From positions 60,552,432-60,616,431 of the forward strand of contig OZ007570.1 of assembly GCA_963931925.1 (NCBI GenBank): a stretch of 64,000 bases of DNA, read 5' to 3'. The translations under genes were made by a program, and so were the position numbers. The DNA is from Onchidella celtica (lineage: Eukaryota > Mollusca > Gastropoda > Systellommatophora > Onchidiidae). The notes under the pieces are model-generated. The model worked only from the letters and a program-made list of their open reading frames with translations. It ran no database searches and was not told where the DNA came from. Shown in pieces: positions 46,601 to 55,397 of the stretch (positions are counted from its first letter, which is position 1; every line of letters starts with the position of its first letter).

Positions 46601-47938
46601 TGATGGCATGCAAGCTGCAGTCAAAAGCAACGGCAGTGTTTCAGAGCCCTTTGCTGTCACAAATGGGGTAAAACAGGGTTGTGTCTTAGCCCCAACTCTG
46701 TTCAGCATCATGTTCTCTGCAATGCTACAAGAAGCCTTTAGCTCTCCTCCTCAAGGGGTAAGCATCAAGTACCGAACTGATGGCAGTCTATTCAACCTCA
46801 GGAGACTTCAGGCAAAAACCAAAACCAAAAGTACTCAAGTCTGTGACCTACTATTTGCTGATGATTGTGCACTTCTGACACACGATGAGGATAGCATGCA
46901 AAACTGTGTTGATAAGTTCTCTAGTGCCTGTGACAACTTTGGCCTCACAATAAGCACAAAGAAGACGGAAGTGCTCCATCAGCCTACTCCAGACGACAAG
47001 TATTCTGTGACCCCAAATATCAAAGTCCATGACAGTCTTCTGACGGTGTCGGAGAACTTCACCTATCTTGGCAGTACACTGTCTTCCGCGGCTCGTGTTG
47101 ATACTGAAATTCTCTCAAGAATCAGCAAAGCCAGCTCTGCATTTGGCAGGCTTCGAAAGAGAGTATGGGATGTTGCCGGCATTCGCACAGACACTAAGCT
47201 GAAAGTGTACAATGCTGTGGTCCTTCCCACCCTACTCTATGGGGCTGAAACCTGGACAGTGTACCAATCGCATGCCAGAAAGCTAAATCACTTTCATCTG
47301 GCCTGCCTTAGAAAGATCCTAAGGATCAAATGGCAGGATAAAATTCCAGACACTGAGGTCCTCAATCGTGCCAAGGAATTGAGCATCTTCTGCCACCTGA
47401 AAAAAATTCAGCTACGTTGGGCAGGACATGTTGTCAGAATGCCCGACTCCAGACTCCCTAAGCAAATCTTCTTCTCTGAGCTCTCCAATGGAACGAGGAA
47501 TGTTGGGGCCCCAAAGAGACGTTACAAAGACACTCTCAAGCAATCACTGAAGGCCTTTGCCATTGATGTGAGTGAGTGGGAAAAGCTCTCGCTTGATCGT
47601 GCAAATTGGAGGGCGGCCCTTACCAGAGGCAGCAAAGCATGGGAAGCTGACAGAGTCCAGCAGGCTATCAAAAAAAGAGAACGGCGCAAGAAAAGGCCCA
47701 GTGGTACTGAACCAACGGAGCACTCTTGTCATTTATGCGGAAGGGTCTGCAGGGCAAAAATAGGACTTATCAGTCACATGAGAAGCCATAAGTCATGAAA
47801 GAACAGTCTTTCCGTTCTGTCCTCTGTGTCCTTTAGTTCTCTTTATTGTCCATGTGTTGAAATTCTCAACAATTTCTGTTCTTTATTCCTCTGGTGTTGT
47901 TAAGGTCATCATCATACCTGATGGACGAACTATTATTA
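43648..47938 (+). mobile_element. Full-length non-LTR retrotransposon (LINE), apparently intact
   Basis: The 4.29 kb element has a 5' UTR of about 0.92 kb, one long reading frame (44571-47798), a 140-nt 3' UTR and a short ATT-repeat tail. It is flanked by an exact 14-nt target duplication. The reading frame is uninterrupted, so it is a candidate active element. Clade placement (RTE-like or another APE-type clade) needs a phylogeny. Confidence 0.85.
44571..47798 (+). CDS. LINE polyprotein: APE endonuclease, reverse transcriptase, C-terminal zinc finger
   Basis: This 1075-residue protein cuts target DNA and primes reverse transcription of the element RNA. The endonuclease occupies about residues 15-270, with LGAWNIRTL, ALSETRL, LLGDFNARVG, the HLIDYVIV block and GTDHRLIV. 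The reverse transcriptase occupies about residues 510-790, with SPGVDSIPAEVY, RGISLLSIAGK, QCGFRKERGTADMI, FVDLTKAFDTV, GVKQGCVLAPTLFS and the catalytic FADD near residue 763. The C-terminus carries the thumb and connection region (YGAETWTVYQ) and ends in a C2H2-type finger (CHLCGRVCRAKIGLISHMRS, then H). All motifs are intact. It is the only long frame of the element. Upstream in-frame sequence lacks another good ATG. Confidence 0.95.
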   Translation: MGIPFCGRNKKKFSLLRLGAWNIRTLQDNSNNPERRTALIAIELSRYNLDIVALSETRLPDSGQLKELSGGYTFFWKGKGAVEPRQHGVGFAIKNDLVRNLQSMPIEINDRLMTLRIPVGKSQSATLISAYAPTMTNPDEAKDKFYSDLESVIFSVPAADKLILLGDFNARVGSEISAWPNVLGPHGVGSCNNNGLRLLTLCAEFGLFITNTNFSLPVRNRTSWMHPRSKHWHLIDYVIVRKTDRKDVLVTKAMCGAECGTDHRLIVCKLRLTLRRNRRPQGKAPPKRLNVSKLCSAEKQSELSSELSSKLDCVTFDPENIEKSWTDLNTTVHSCASSTVGFPVRKHQDWFNDNDNEIKVLIKEKNSLIQAPCSDPSSTAKADALRACKGVLQKKLRKMKNDWLEERVRETQKYADTNNTRKFFESLRAVFGPSRSGTTPLLASDGSTRIVELNAIIRRWAEHFGGVLNRPSNINTESIDRLPQTPINAALAKPFTANETRTATNQMSFNQSPGVDSIPAEVYAFGGEKLIERLTELFNHMLKAGKLPQDFKDASIIHLYKNKGDSQVCDNHRGISLLSIAGKILARMLLNRLLDHLSSNDLLPESQCGFRKERGTADMIFAARQIQEKCMEQNRALYITFVDLTKAFDTVCREGLWKILAKFGCPPEFITIVRQFHDGMQAAVKSNGSVSEPFAVTNGVKQGCVLAPTLFSIMFSAMLQEAFSSPPQGVSIKYRTDGSLFNLRRLQAKTKTKSTQVCDLLFADDCALLTHDEDSMQNCVDKFSSACDNFGLTISTKKTEVLHQPTPDDKYSVTPNIKVHDSLLTVSENFTYLGSTLSSAARVDTEILSRISKASSAFGRLRKRVWDVAGIRTDTKLKVYNAVVLPTLLYGAETWTVYQSHARKLNHFHLACLRKILRIKWQDKIPDTEVLNRAKELSIFCHLKKIQLRWAGHVVRMPDSRLPKQIFFSELSNGTRNVGAPKRRYKDTLKQSLKAFAIDVSEWEKLSLDRANWRAALTRGSKAWEADRVQQAIKKRERRKKRPSGTEPTEHSCHLCGRVCRAKIGLISHMRSHKS

Positions 47939-47952
47939 TTAGCGTTCCCCTA
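47939..47952 (+). repeat. LINE target-site duplication, 3' copy
   Basis: TTAGCGTTCCCCTA, identical to 43634-43647, directly after the ATT tail. Confidence 0.8.
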
Positions 47953-48544
47953 GTCGACGTTTTTAAAAATTCGTAAAAAATACAGTTCTTATCCGATTCA
48001 TTTCATTTTTGTGTTGAATTGAAGGTCTGAATCTAGTAATTTTTACTGTACCTATAACTCAATTTTGTCAAATTTTGCACTTGTGGTACCTTTTGAGGTG
48101 GAGGGTCACATATTGTCAAACATTAATGACTGACGACTTTTTGGCGGGGGGGGGGGGGAGGGGGGGGAGAAGAGAAGGTTTTTGTTGCTGTGTTTGTTTT
48201 TTTCTTATAAGTTTGATCAGCGATCATTTGGGCCCTGATCTATAAATACAAAGACTCCTACGGGAGATAGTTCCAATCATTTTAACTGAAGAATTAAACT
48301 CATCCACAAACAGCCGGCTGTCACTGAAGGAGGCTGCACTCGTACACCCAAAGAGCAGATACGTTCTTCTCGAAACAATAATGCTTCAGATGGGCAGCTT
48401 CGTGGTGATGACTGCCTTACAAAACTAACCGACGAATTACCTCTGAAAAATCCACCACAGCTGAGATCAACACAGCTGGGGTCCCAAGGGATACATCGTT
48501 TATATTTATGACTTTGCCACAAACTTTTAATGTAGAAAATAGTG
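47953..48544. other. Spacer between the LINE and the LTR element
   Basis: Contains a G-rich tract at about 48143-48172; no gene was seen. Confidence 0.4.
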
Positions 48545-48549
48545 TACAG
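48545..48549 (+). repeat. LTR element target-site duplication, 5' copy
   Basis: TACAG, repeated at 54857-54861. Confidence 0.85.
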
Positions 48550-49346
48550 TGTCACGAGTGGAGTGAGTGCAATTAAGGGGATTGCTACAGAGCGGGTGTA
48601 GAGTAAGAAGGGCTCACAGTAGACAGCAAGTTAAGCGTGCTGTTGTGAGTAGTGGGGGGGTCTGAAGGAGGCGAAAGCGCTGTATAACTATCACTGCAAG
48701 TTAGAAGGTCCTACGGAGCGGACCTGTGAATAAGAGCCCATCGGGCGGACATAAAGGGAGCAGTCGAGAAGACTAGTGGAAGAGTCTTTCCAGTAATGAC
48801 TGGTGTCGGGGACGGGCCGAAGAGCCACCTCGATGAGCACAAGTGATAGGCCAGCATAGGGCCGGAGGCCATACATAGGCCAGAAGTGAGACTGTCGGGG
48901 CAGGACAGTAGAGGCACATAAAGTCGTGGCAGTCGGGCCACGGACAGGGACGTAGATATGAGAGTGAATGAGATACTATATTATTGCCATGATGATGGGC
49001 AAGTGAACTGATAAGTTGTATGGCAATAGGAAGGTGATGTTGAGAGACTGCGGTGCCAGTGAATCATTAATGTACTATTAAGACCCTGAGGGGAGAGGCT
49101 GAGGCCGAAGTGCCTTTAGGAGTAACTACCGGATTGTGGATCCGAGGGAGAGTGTGTGTGAGAATAAGGCCGTTGTACGGCAGTTCATTTCAATAATATA
49201 ATGTATGTAATTGGGCTATTATATGTATAATTATGTTTAATAAATGTGCGAGTCTGATGGGTTGTTTTGTTAAGTGTTAAACTTGTTTGTTCGTGATTGT
49301 CGTCCTGTCATAAACTATTACATCTCCCAGTCTGGGATTTGTGACA
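48550..49346 (+). repeat. 5' LTR
   Basis: 797 nt starting TGTCAC and ending GTGACA. A polyadenylation signal AATAAA lies at 49239-49244. It differs from the 3' LTR only at 48939 (C here, T at 54449). Short open frames on the minus strand of both LTRs are not genes. Confidence 0.95.
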
Positions 49347-49386
49347 CTGGGGGCTCGTCCGTTGTGACACTGGGGGCTCGTCCTGT
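49347..49386 (+). promoter_or_regulatory. Duplicated primer-binding site (tRNA-Pro type)
   Basis: TGGGGGCTCGTCCG at 49348-49361 begins two bases after the LTR and matches the tRNA-Pro type of binding site known from murine leukaemia viruses over 14 nt. A second TGGGGGCTCGTCC follows at 49371-49383 in a 23-nt tandem duplication that includes GTGACAC, the LTR end. Confidence 0.8.
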
Positions 49387-50332
49387 TTACCTGTGGTCAT
49401 TTTGACATTGTGTATTCGTTATATCTAGTTGTTTTTCTGTTGTGCTAGGAATTTGTGCTGTTGTCCTTGTTCGTCTGGATGAATGGAAATTTCACGATGA
49501 TATGATCTATGTATGTTTATGAATTATAATATGTATTGATGCATGTATTTTGATGAATATGTATTAATGTGTACTTAAATTTCTGCAGAGTGTGCGTGCA
49601 GCCTGGGGAGACAAGCAGCCAGAGCTCCGAGACAAGGGGAGAGGTTATAGTCAGAAAAGTTAAGTGAAAATTTTGTGCCCTGGATTGTGGGCTGTTCCTT
49701 TAATCTGTCTTTTTCCCTGTTTTTGCTGTTTTTGTTGTCGTTATAGGTTATACGGGCGGTGGCGCGGGTTTGCTGTGGTGAGCGTAGTTTGTCCTCTTCG
49801 GGAGGTGGGCTAATCTAGGAACTTCGTTCATCACAGTGAACAGTTCTATAGGGACCTGTATTTTTGTTTAGATTGTAGCGTTCTATCTTCCTCGTTGTTT
49901 TAGGAAGACGTCTCTCTTGTCCCTCTCTTACCTTTCTGTAGATACGTTCTTTTTTTTCAGACTCTGTTCTTGTTCGTACCTTGTTGTGTAATCGGCGTAG
50001 TTAGGTTGCATTTTTTTTCCATTATAGTTTTTTTTTTTGTTTCTTTTGTAGAAGCTTTGTCCTAGTCTGGTTCGTTGTCCTTGACGTACTTGTGGTCCTT
50101 CTACTGTATTTCTTCATTCTTGTCGTTTCTAGTTTCTTTTATAATTAATAGTGCTAGGCATTTTATAGATATAGAATTAGTTGTGCTGTAAAGGTAGATT
50201 TCTGAATTGTATTTGAGACAACCGGGTATTGTTATATCTGGTGTGATCTCAGGTCTCTGGTCGTGTCGTTAGTTATCATACCGACAGGTTAGCCGTTTTT
50301 TTAAATATATACCATAACCATAAATCTGTGAA
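49387..50332 (+). other. Untranslated leader of the LTR element
   Basis: T-rich sequence of about 0.95 kb with no long reading frame before the Gag ATG; presumably holds packaging signals. Confidence 0.6.
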
Positions 50333-52606
50333 ATGGCGGAACTCCAACAACTAATGAAGTTGGGTAAGGAACTTGGCCTGGAGGGAGAGGAGCTACGCGG
50401 CTGGATTAAAGAACAGCAGGCAGAAATGCGCGATGAGCGTGCTAAGGATAGAGAGCGAGAGGAGCAGGAGAGACAGGTTAAGGAAAGGGAGCAGGAGATA
50501 AGGTTAAAGGAGATAGAGGCGCAAGTAAAGATTGCGGAGTTAGAACTCAAGAAGAATACGCCAGCGGAAACGGCTGAGCGGCAGGTACACAATAAGGGTG
50601 GCGTTAGGATTAAGCTCCCTACGTTCGACGACCGGAAGGACGACATAGACGCCTTCCTTTACAGGTTCGAACTGAACGCACAATTGCAATGGGGGGAAAA
50701 TAAGGAATTATGGGCCACGTACCTGGCGTCTCTATTGCAGGGGCGAGCGTTAACCTACTTTAAAGAGCTACAGCGCGAAGACGTGCAAGATTACGATAAG
50801 CTGAAGGCTTTGCTGCTTCGCCGATTTGCGCGTACCGAGGAATACTTCCGGGAGCAGTTTAGGCGAGCACGTGCAGATACCAGGGAGGACTTATCTGCCT
50901 TCGTCGCGAGACTAACGGAGTATTTCGCGAACTGGGTAGACTTGGCGCATGTGGGCGCGGATTTTGCTAAACTGAAAGACTTAATGATCCGTGACCAGCT
51001 GTACGCGTCGTGCCACAAAGATCTGGTGGCTTTCCTGAAAGAGAACGAACCCGCGACGGTGCAGGAGGCGTCTAAGTTGGCGGAGGCATACCGTACGGCG
51101 CATCCGTCCAAACCAGTCGCCAGGGCGTACGTCCAAGATGCTGGGTACGTCGCCGTTGTCGAGGGGTCGCCGGCAGGACTTAGGGACAGGTCGCGTCAGC
51201 GTGGTGCCTATAGCGGGCAAGCCCAGGGGCAGCGTAGGGGCTATCACCAATCACCGGCATATGGATCCGGTAAGTTTGACCGAGCAGGAGGGCTAGGTCG
51301 CGGTAATGGCCGGGGGCGATTTGTGACCTTTGCCGATGACCGACGGCATAGGGACTCTAGTTCCGGTCGCGATGGGTCACGGGGACCCAGGTCTAGTACA
51401 GCACAGGGAGCGGAGTGTTGGACTTGCGGACGCGTGGGTCACTTTTCACGCGAGTGTAGGGCCGCGAAGTGTTGGAACCGCGGAAGAGCAGATCACATCA
51501 GCGTGAACTGCCCTGCAGGTAGGATAGCGGCGAACGTGGACAGTAGCTCCAGTCCATGTTCCCCAAATAAATTTCATCATGCGGCTGCGTGTGTTACATC
51601 GGACAACGGAGGCGGACAGTATTCTAAGTGTCCCAGTTGTGAGAAGTTATTATCTTCCGGTGTTTTGCCTTGTGGGAGAAAGATCCCCGTTATAAATTCA
51701 TGTCATACAGGAGGTGGTCTTAGGGTTTATCCGGGGTTTGTTGGGGACGAACCGGTCTCGGTTTTACGAGATACAGGATCTACCGTTGTGGGAGTGCATA
51801 GGGATTGCATTCGGGATTCACAGCTTACAGGTGAGACTGTCCCGTGCATCCAATTTTCGGGGGCCATTGAGAAATTACCCATGGCAAGAATAATGATAGA
51901 TACACCTTTCCTTAGCGGGGAAGTCGAAGCAGTCGTTGGTTGTTTTCCAGGCGCCCAGCTCATCATTGGGAATGTATCACGGGTAGTTTCCCCTTCCGAT
52001 GAGAACGTGCAAGCATGGTCGCAATCAAAAGATAATGACTTTTGCGCCGCGGTCGAAACACGTCGACGGGTAGTGGATAAAGATAAGATTAGACCTTTGG
52101 CAACGCCAGCGGTCGACCTAGATATCACGCCAGAGCGCTTGGCGAGATTACAAAGGGAGGACCCATCATTAGACCCATGTTTTGGGGAAGCGCGAACCGA
52201 GAAAACGAGGAAATATAAAAACGGGTCATCTTCTTTTTTTGTCCAGGGGGGCATTCTGTTCCGTATGTACGTCACAGTGGCTTCCGTTCAAAAGCAGGTC
52301 GTCGTGCCACGGTCGTTAATTGCTACAGTATTGCGTCTGGCCCATGATGTTCCATTAGCGGGTCATATGGGAAGTGCTAGAACCAAGCAGAGAGTTCTGA
52401 AAGATTTTTATTGGCCGTCAGTATACAGAGATGTGCGGTTATATTGTAAGACGTGCAGTGCGTGCCAAAAGACGACGCATAAGGGTCGTACACCCCAGGC
52501 TCCTCGTCAAAAGATCCCCACGGTTTCGGAGCCGGTTAAAAAGGTTTCGATAGACCTTGTTGATTTAAGAGAAAGATTATCTTCAGCGCGCACTATAGCA
52601 GAATAA
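50333..52606 (+). CDS. Gag-protease-partial integrase polyprotein of the LTR element
   Basis: This 757-residue frame starts at an ATG in good context (GAAATGGCG). Residues about 20-85 form a highly charged coiled coil (EREEQERQVKEREQEIRL). About 95-250 is a capsid-like region (YFKELQREDVQDYDKLKALL). The first zinc knuckle CWTCGRVGHFSREC is intact near 362. The second, CWNRGRADHISVNC near 380, has its second cysteine replaced by arginine. The protease motif DTGST is near 480. The frame then runs straight into the integrase zinc-binding HHCC domain (about 670-710, LAHDVPLAGHMG ... CKTCSACQ) without any reverse transcriptase between. It stops at TAA soon after SIDLV, the expected start of the integrase core. 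Confidence 0.9.
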   Translation: MAELQQLMKLGKELGLEGEELRGWIKEQQAEMRDERAKDREREEQERQVKEREQEIRLKEIEAQVKIAELELKKNTPAETAERQVHNKGGVRIKLPTFDDRKDDIDAFLYRFELNAQLQWGENKELWATYLASLLQGRALTYFKELQREDVQDYDKLKALLLRRFARTEEYFREQFRRARADTREDLSAFVARLTEYFANWVDLAHVGADFAKLKDLMIRDQLYASCHKDLVAFLKENEPATVQEASKLAEAYRTAHPSKPVARAYVQDAGYVAVVEGSPAGLRDRSRQRGAYSGQAQGQRRGYHQSPAYGSGKFDRAGGLGRGNGRGRFVTFADDRRHRDSSSGRDGSRGPRSSTAQGAECWTCGRVGHFSRECRAAKCWNRGRADHISVNCPAGRIAANVDSSSSPCSPNKFHHAAACVTSDNGGGQYSKCPSCEKLLSSGVLPCGRKIPVINSCHTGGGLRVYPGFVGDEPVSVLRDTGSTVVGVHRDCIRDSQLTGETVPCIQFSGAIEKLPMARIMIDTPFLSGEVEAVVGCFPGAQLIIGNVSRVVSPSDENVQAWSQSKDNDFCAAVETRRRVVDKDKIRPLATPAVDLDITPERLARLQREDPSLDPCFGEARTEKTRKYKNGSSSFFVQGGILFRMYVTVASVQKQVVVPRSLIATVLRLAHDVPLAGHMGSARTKQRVLKDFYWPSVYRDVRLYCKTCSACQKTTHKGRTPQAPRQKIPTVSEPVKKVSIDLVDLRERLSSARTIAE

Positions 52607-52891
52607 GCGTCTAGTATCGCTTCAGCAAGAGCAAAGAGCTATAAAGATAGAGGATCTAAACTGAGAATTTTTAAGCCAGGAGACAAGGTCCTATTGTTGT
52701 TACCTACGGACCATAATAAGTTATTGATGACATGGAAAGGTCCGTATGTTATTGAGCAAATTGTTTCGAAGGTAGATTACGCTATCCACATTGATGGATC
52801 AAGTAAGATTTTCCATGTTGATATGCTGCAGAGGTTTCATGAGAGACCAGAGTATCGCTATTCTCATACTGGTATTAAAGGACATACCTAA
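52607..52891 (+). pseudogene. Integrase C-terminal (GPY/F) remnant
   Basis: In the same frame as the Gag-protease gene but beyond its TAA stop, the sequence encodes FKPGDKVLLLLP, TWKGPYVIEQIVSKVDYAI and FHVDMLQRFHERP. These are characteristic of the GPY/F tail of gypsy integrases. The catalytic DDE core that should precede it is absent. No good ATG exists at its true beginning (the first is at 52694), so it would be translated only by readthrough. Confidence 0.85.
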
Positions 52892-53702
52892 TGTCGTGTC
52901 ATTCTTTGACGATATAGCATGCCATACGTCGACATGGTCTGATCATATTCAGACACTAACAGTAATTTTTCAACGATTACGCCATTTTGGGTTAACTGCT
53001 AAACCCGCAAGGATGGATTTGGCATGTCCAGAGATAATATTCTTAGGACATATTGTGGGTAGAGGTGTTCAGAGACCGGAAGTAACAAAAATTGACAAAT
53101 TAGTAGGGTTGCAAATCCCTAAAACAAAGAAACAAGTCAGAAGCTTAGTGGGAATTTTAAATTATTACAGAAAGTTCATTCCAAATTTTTCCTCCTTGTC
53201 ATCTTCTCTTACTGACCTTACTAAGAAGGGACAACCCGATAAGGTCCAGTGGACGTCTGAATGTCAGACATCATTTGATAATTTGGTGACAGCATTATCA
53301 TCGTCACCCATTCTGGTATTACCCGATTTTCGATCTAATTTTATCCTCAGAACGGATGCGTCGGACTCTGGTGTCGGCGCTTGTCTTCTACAGGAGAAGA
53401 ACGAATGTCTCCATCCTGTATGTTATGTCAGTAGGAAGTTATTGCAGAGAGAAAGAAAGTATTCTGTGATAGAGCGTGAGTGTCTTGCCATTGTGTGGTC
53501 CGTCCAGAAATTGGGACGTTATCTCATGGGACGAGAATTTTGTATCCAGACAGACCACAAGCCACTGACATTTTTGTCGAAGAATCGTTCGTCCAGCCCA
53601 CGCTTGTCTAGATGGGCATTGGCTTTGCAGCCGTATACCTTCGTTATTCAACCAATTCCAGGAACCAGCAATCATATCGCCGACTATCTTAGTCGAGCCT
53701 AG
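52884..53702 (+). pseudogene. Reverse transcriptase C-terminal part plus RNase H, displaced
   Basis: In the +1 frame relative to the preceding gene, homology starts abruptly at VVSFFDDIACHTSTWSDH, the catalytic FxDD box of gypsy reverse transcriptases. It continues through the thumb and connection (LGHIVGRG, LVGILNYYRKFIPNFS) into RNase H (RTDASDSGVGACLLQ, ERECLAIVWSVQKL, QTDHKPLTFL) and ends at TAG. Reverse transcriptase motifs upstream of FxDD are missing. An ATG at 52791 lies in unrelated sequence (integrase read out of frame), so it is not a natural start. Its place downstream of integrase is the reverse of normal gypsy order. Confidence 0.9.
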
Positions 53703-54045
53703 GGGAAGATTTCGGGAGCTTATACATCGGAGGACAGGAACATTGACAGGATCTGTGTGAATAAGTCGACTTTAAAATATTGACATTATAAATATGATAT
53801 GAAGAATGGTTGATAGGTTGAATGGTTTTTGATTCTGTATTAAGTATTGTGATTAGTTAGCTATTCATGATGTGACACATATATGCATATTGCAGACCAT
53901 ATTGAGCCCCATATTTTCCCCTGATTCCGGTATTTCATATACTAGGGGAACTGCTAGGTCATTTTTTTTTAGTGTAGGTATTGCTCACGCTCACTCGTTG
54001 ACAGTCATCTTGATGCGATTTGAAATTAATTGCATTAATTTTTTT

Positions 54046-54059
54046 GGGGTGGGGGATGA
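54046..54059 (+). promoter_or_regulatory. Polypurine tract
   Basis: GGGGTGGGGGATGA, immediately before the 3' LTR; expected primer site for plus-strand synthesis. Confidence 0.8.
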
Positions 54060-54856
54060 TGTCACGAGTGGAGTGAGTGCAATTAAGGGGATTGCTACAG
54101 AGCGGGTGTAGAGTAAGAAGGGCTCACAGTAGACAGCAAGTTAAGCGTGCTGTTGTGAGTAGTGGGGGGGTCTGAAGGAGGCGAAAGCGCTGTATAACTA
54201 TCACTGCAAGTTAGAAGGTCCTACGGAGCGGACCTGTGAATAAGAGCCCATCGGGCGGACATAAAGGGAGCAGTCGAGAAGACTAGTGGAAGAGTCTTTC
54301 CAGTAATGACTGGTGTCGGGGACGGGCCGAAGAGCCACCTCGATGAGCACAAGTGATAGGCCAGCATAGGGCCGGAGGCCATACATAGGCCAGAAGTGAG
54401 ACTGTCGGGGCAGGACAGTAGAGGCACATAAAGTCGTGGCAGTCGGGCTACGGACAGGGACGTAGATATGAGAGTGAATGAGATACTATATTATTGCCAT
54501 GATGATGGGCAAGTGAACTGATAAGTTGTATGGCAATAGGAAGGTGATGTTGAGAGACTGCGGTGCCAGTGAATCATTAATGTACTATTAAGACCCTGAG
54601 GGGAGAGGCTGAGGCCGAAGTGCCTTTAGGAGTAACTACCGGATTGTGGATCCGAGGGAGAGTGTGTGTGAGAATAAGGCCGTTGTACGGCAGTTCATTT
54701 CAATAATATAATGTATGTAATTGGGCTATTATATGTATAATTATGTTTAATAAATGTGCGAGTCTGATGGGTTGTTTTGTTAAGTGTTAAACTTGTTTGT
54801 TCGTGATTGTCGTCCTGTCATAAACTATTACATCTCCCAGTCTGGGATTTGTGACA
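54060..54856 (+). repeat. 3' LTR
   Basis: 797 nt, TGTCAC to GTGACA, with one substitution relative to the 5' LTR (T at 54449). Confidence 0.95.
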
Positions 54857-54861
54857 TACAG
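54857..54861 (+). repeat. LTR element target-site duplication, 3' copy
   Basis: TACAG. The joined target (TA then CAGTCGTGTCCAAAATT) looks like the end of a Tc1/mariner-type transposon. Confidence 0.85.
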
Positions 54862-54913
54862 TCGTGTCCAAAATTAACAGAATTAGTGTTGTTCTAAAAT
54901 TTCTTCATGATAC

Positions 54914-55355
54914 GGTGGGGAGACGGTAGTGTAGAGGCAAGGTGCTCGCCTCTCATGCCGAAGGCACCGGGTTCAAATCCCGGACTGTGCAGGCATGTTG
55001 GAATTTTGGGATTTTTCTCATATTTTCCTTTCCCTGATCCTATGGTGGGTAGGATCGAGCACTTAGCCTTCTCGGATAAGGACGAAAAATTCGGAGGGCC
55101 TGTGTGCACGTTAAAGATATCTTGGCAGTTGGAAATCGAAAAGAGCAGGCCGAACAGGCCGCTGCCCGGGCAAAATTAACTAAAATTCATCTCTACCACT
55201 CCCTCCCTCCCCCCCCCCACCCCAAAAAAAACCGCCGACCGGAGCTGCACTGTGGCGACGACGTGCCTGCTCTAGGTGTAACTGGGCTGCAATGGCACAA
55301 AGGCAAATTTCCCAAATTGGATTAAAGAAGTATATAAAATACAAAAAAAAATAAA
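54914..55355 (+). mobile_element. tRNA-derived SINE, family 1, copy C (full length)
   Basis: Perfect A box TAGTGTAGAGG (54927-54937) and perfect B box GGTTCAAATCC (54970-54980). The shared body (GTGTGCACGTTAAAGATATC, GGAAATCGAAAAGAGCAGG) is followed by a C-rich linker, a 3' module (GCTGCACTGTGG, GTAACTGGGCTGC, AGGCAAATTTCCCAA) and an A-rich tail. Confidence 0.9.
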
Positions 55356-55397
55356 AAAATGCAAATACAAAAAGTACGCATCAGCTGACCGTATACA

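Larger units (their letters stand above)
48550..54856 (+). mobile_element. Gypsy-like LTR retrotransposon with deleted and permuted pol
   Basis: The 6307-nt element has two 797-nt LTRs, a 5-nt target duplication, a primer-binding site and a polypurine tract. The domain order read along it is Gag coiled coil and capsid, zinc knuckles, protease, integrase HHCC domain, integrase GPY/F tail, reverse transcriptase from the FFDD box onward, and RNase H. The usual gypsy order is protease, reverse transcriptase, RNase H, integrase. The front half of reverse transcriptase and the integrase catalytic core are missing. It cannot be autonomous, yet its LTRs differ at a single base. Confidence 0.9.

Noticed and set aside
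48691-48941. Identical short minus-strand frames repeated at 54201-54427
   Set aside because: They lie within the two LTR copies; the identity reflects the LTRs and not a duplicated gene.
54927-54990. Possible functional tRNA gene
   Set aside because: A and B boxes are present, but the sequence continues into a SINE body shared with other copies, and no cloverleaf with a proper acceptor stem was evident.
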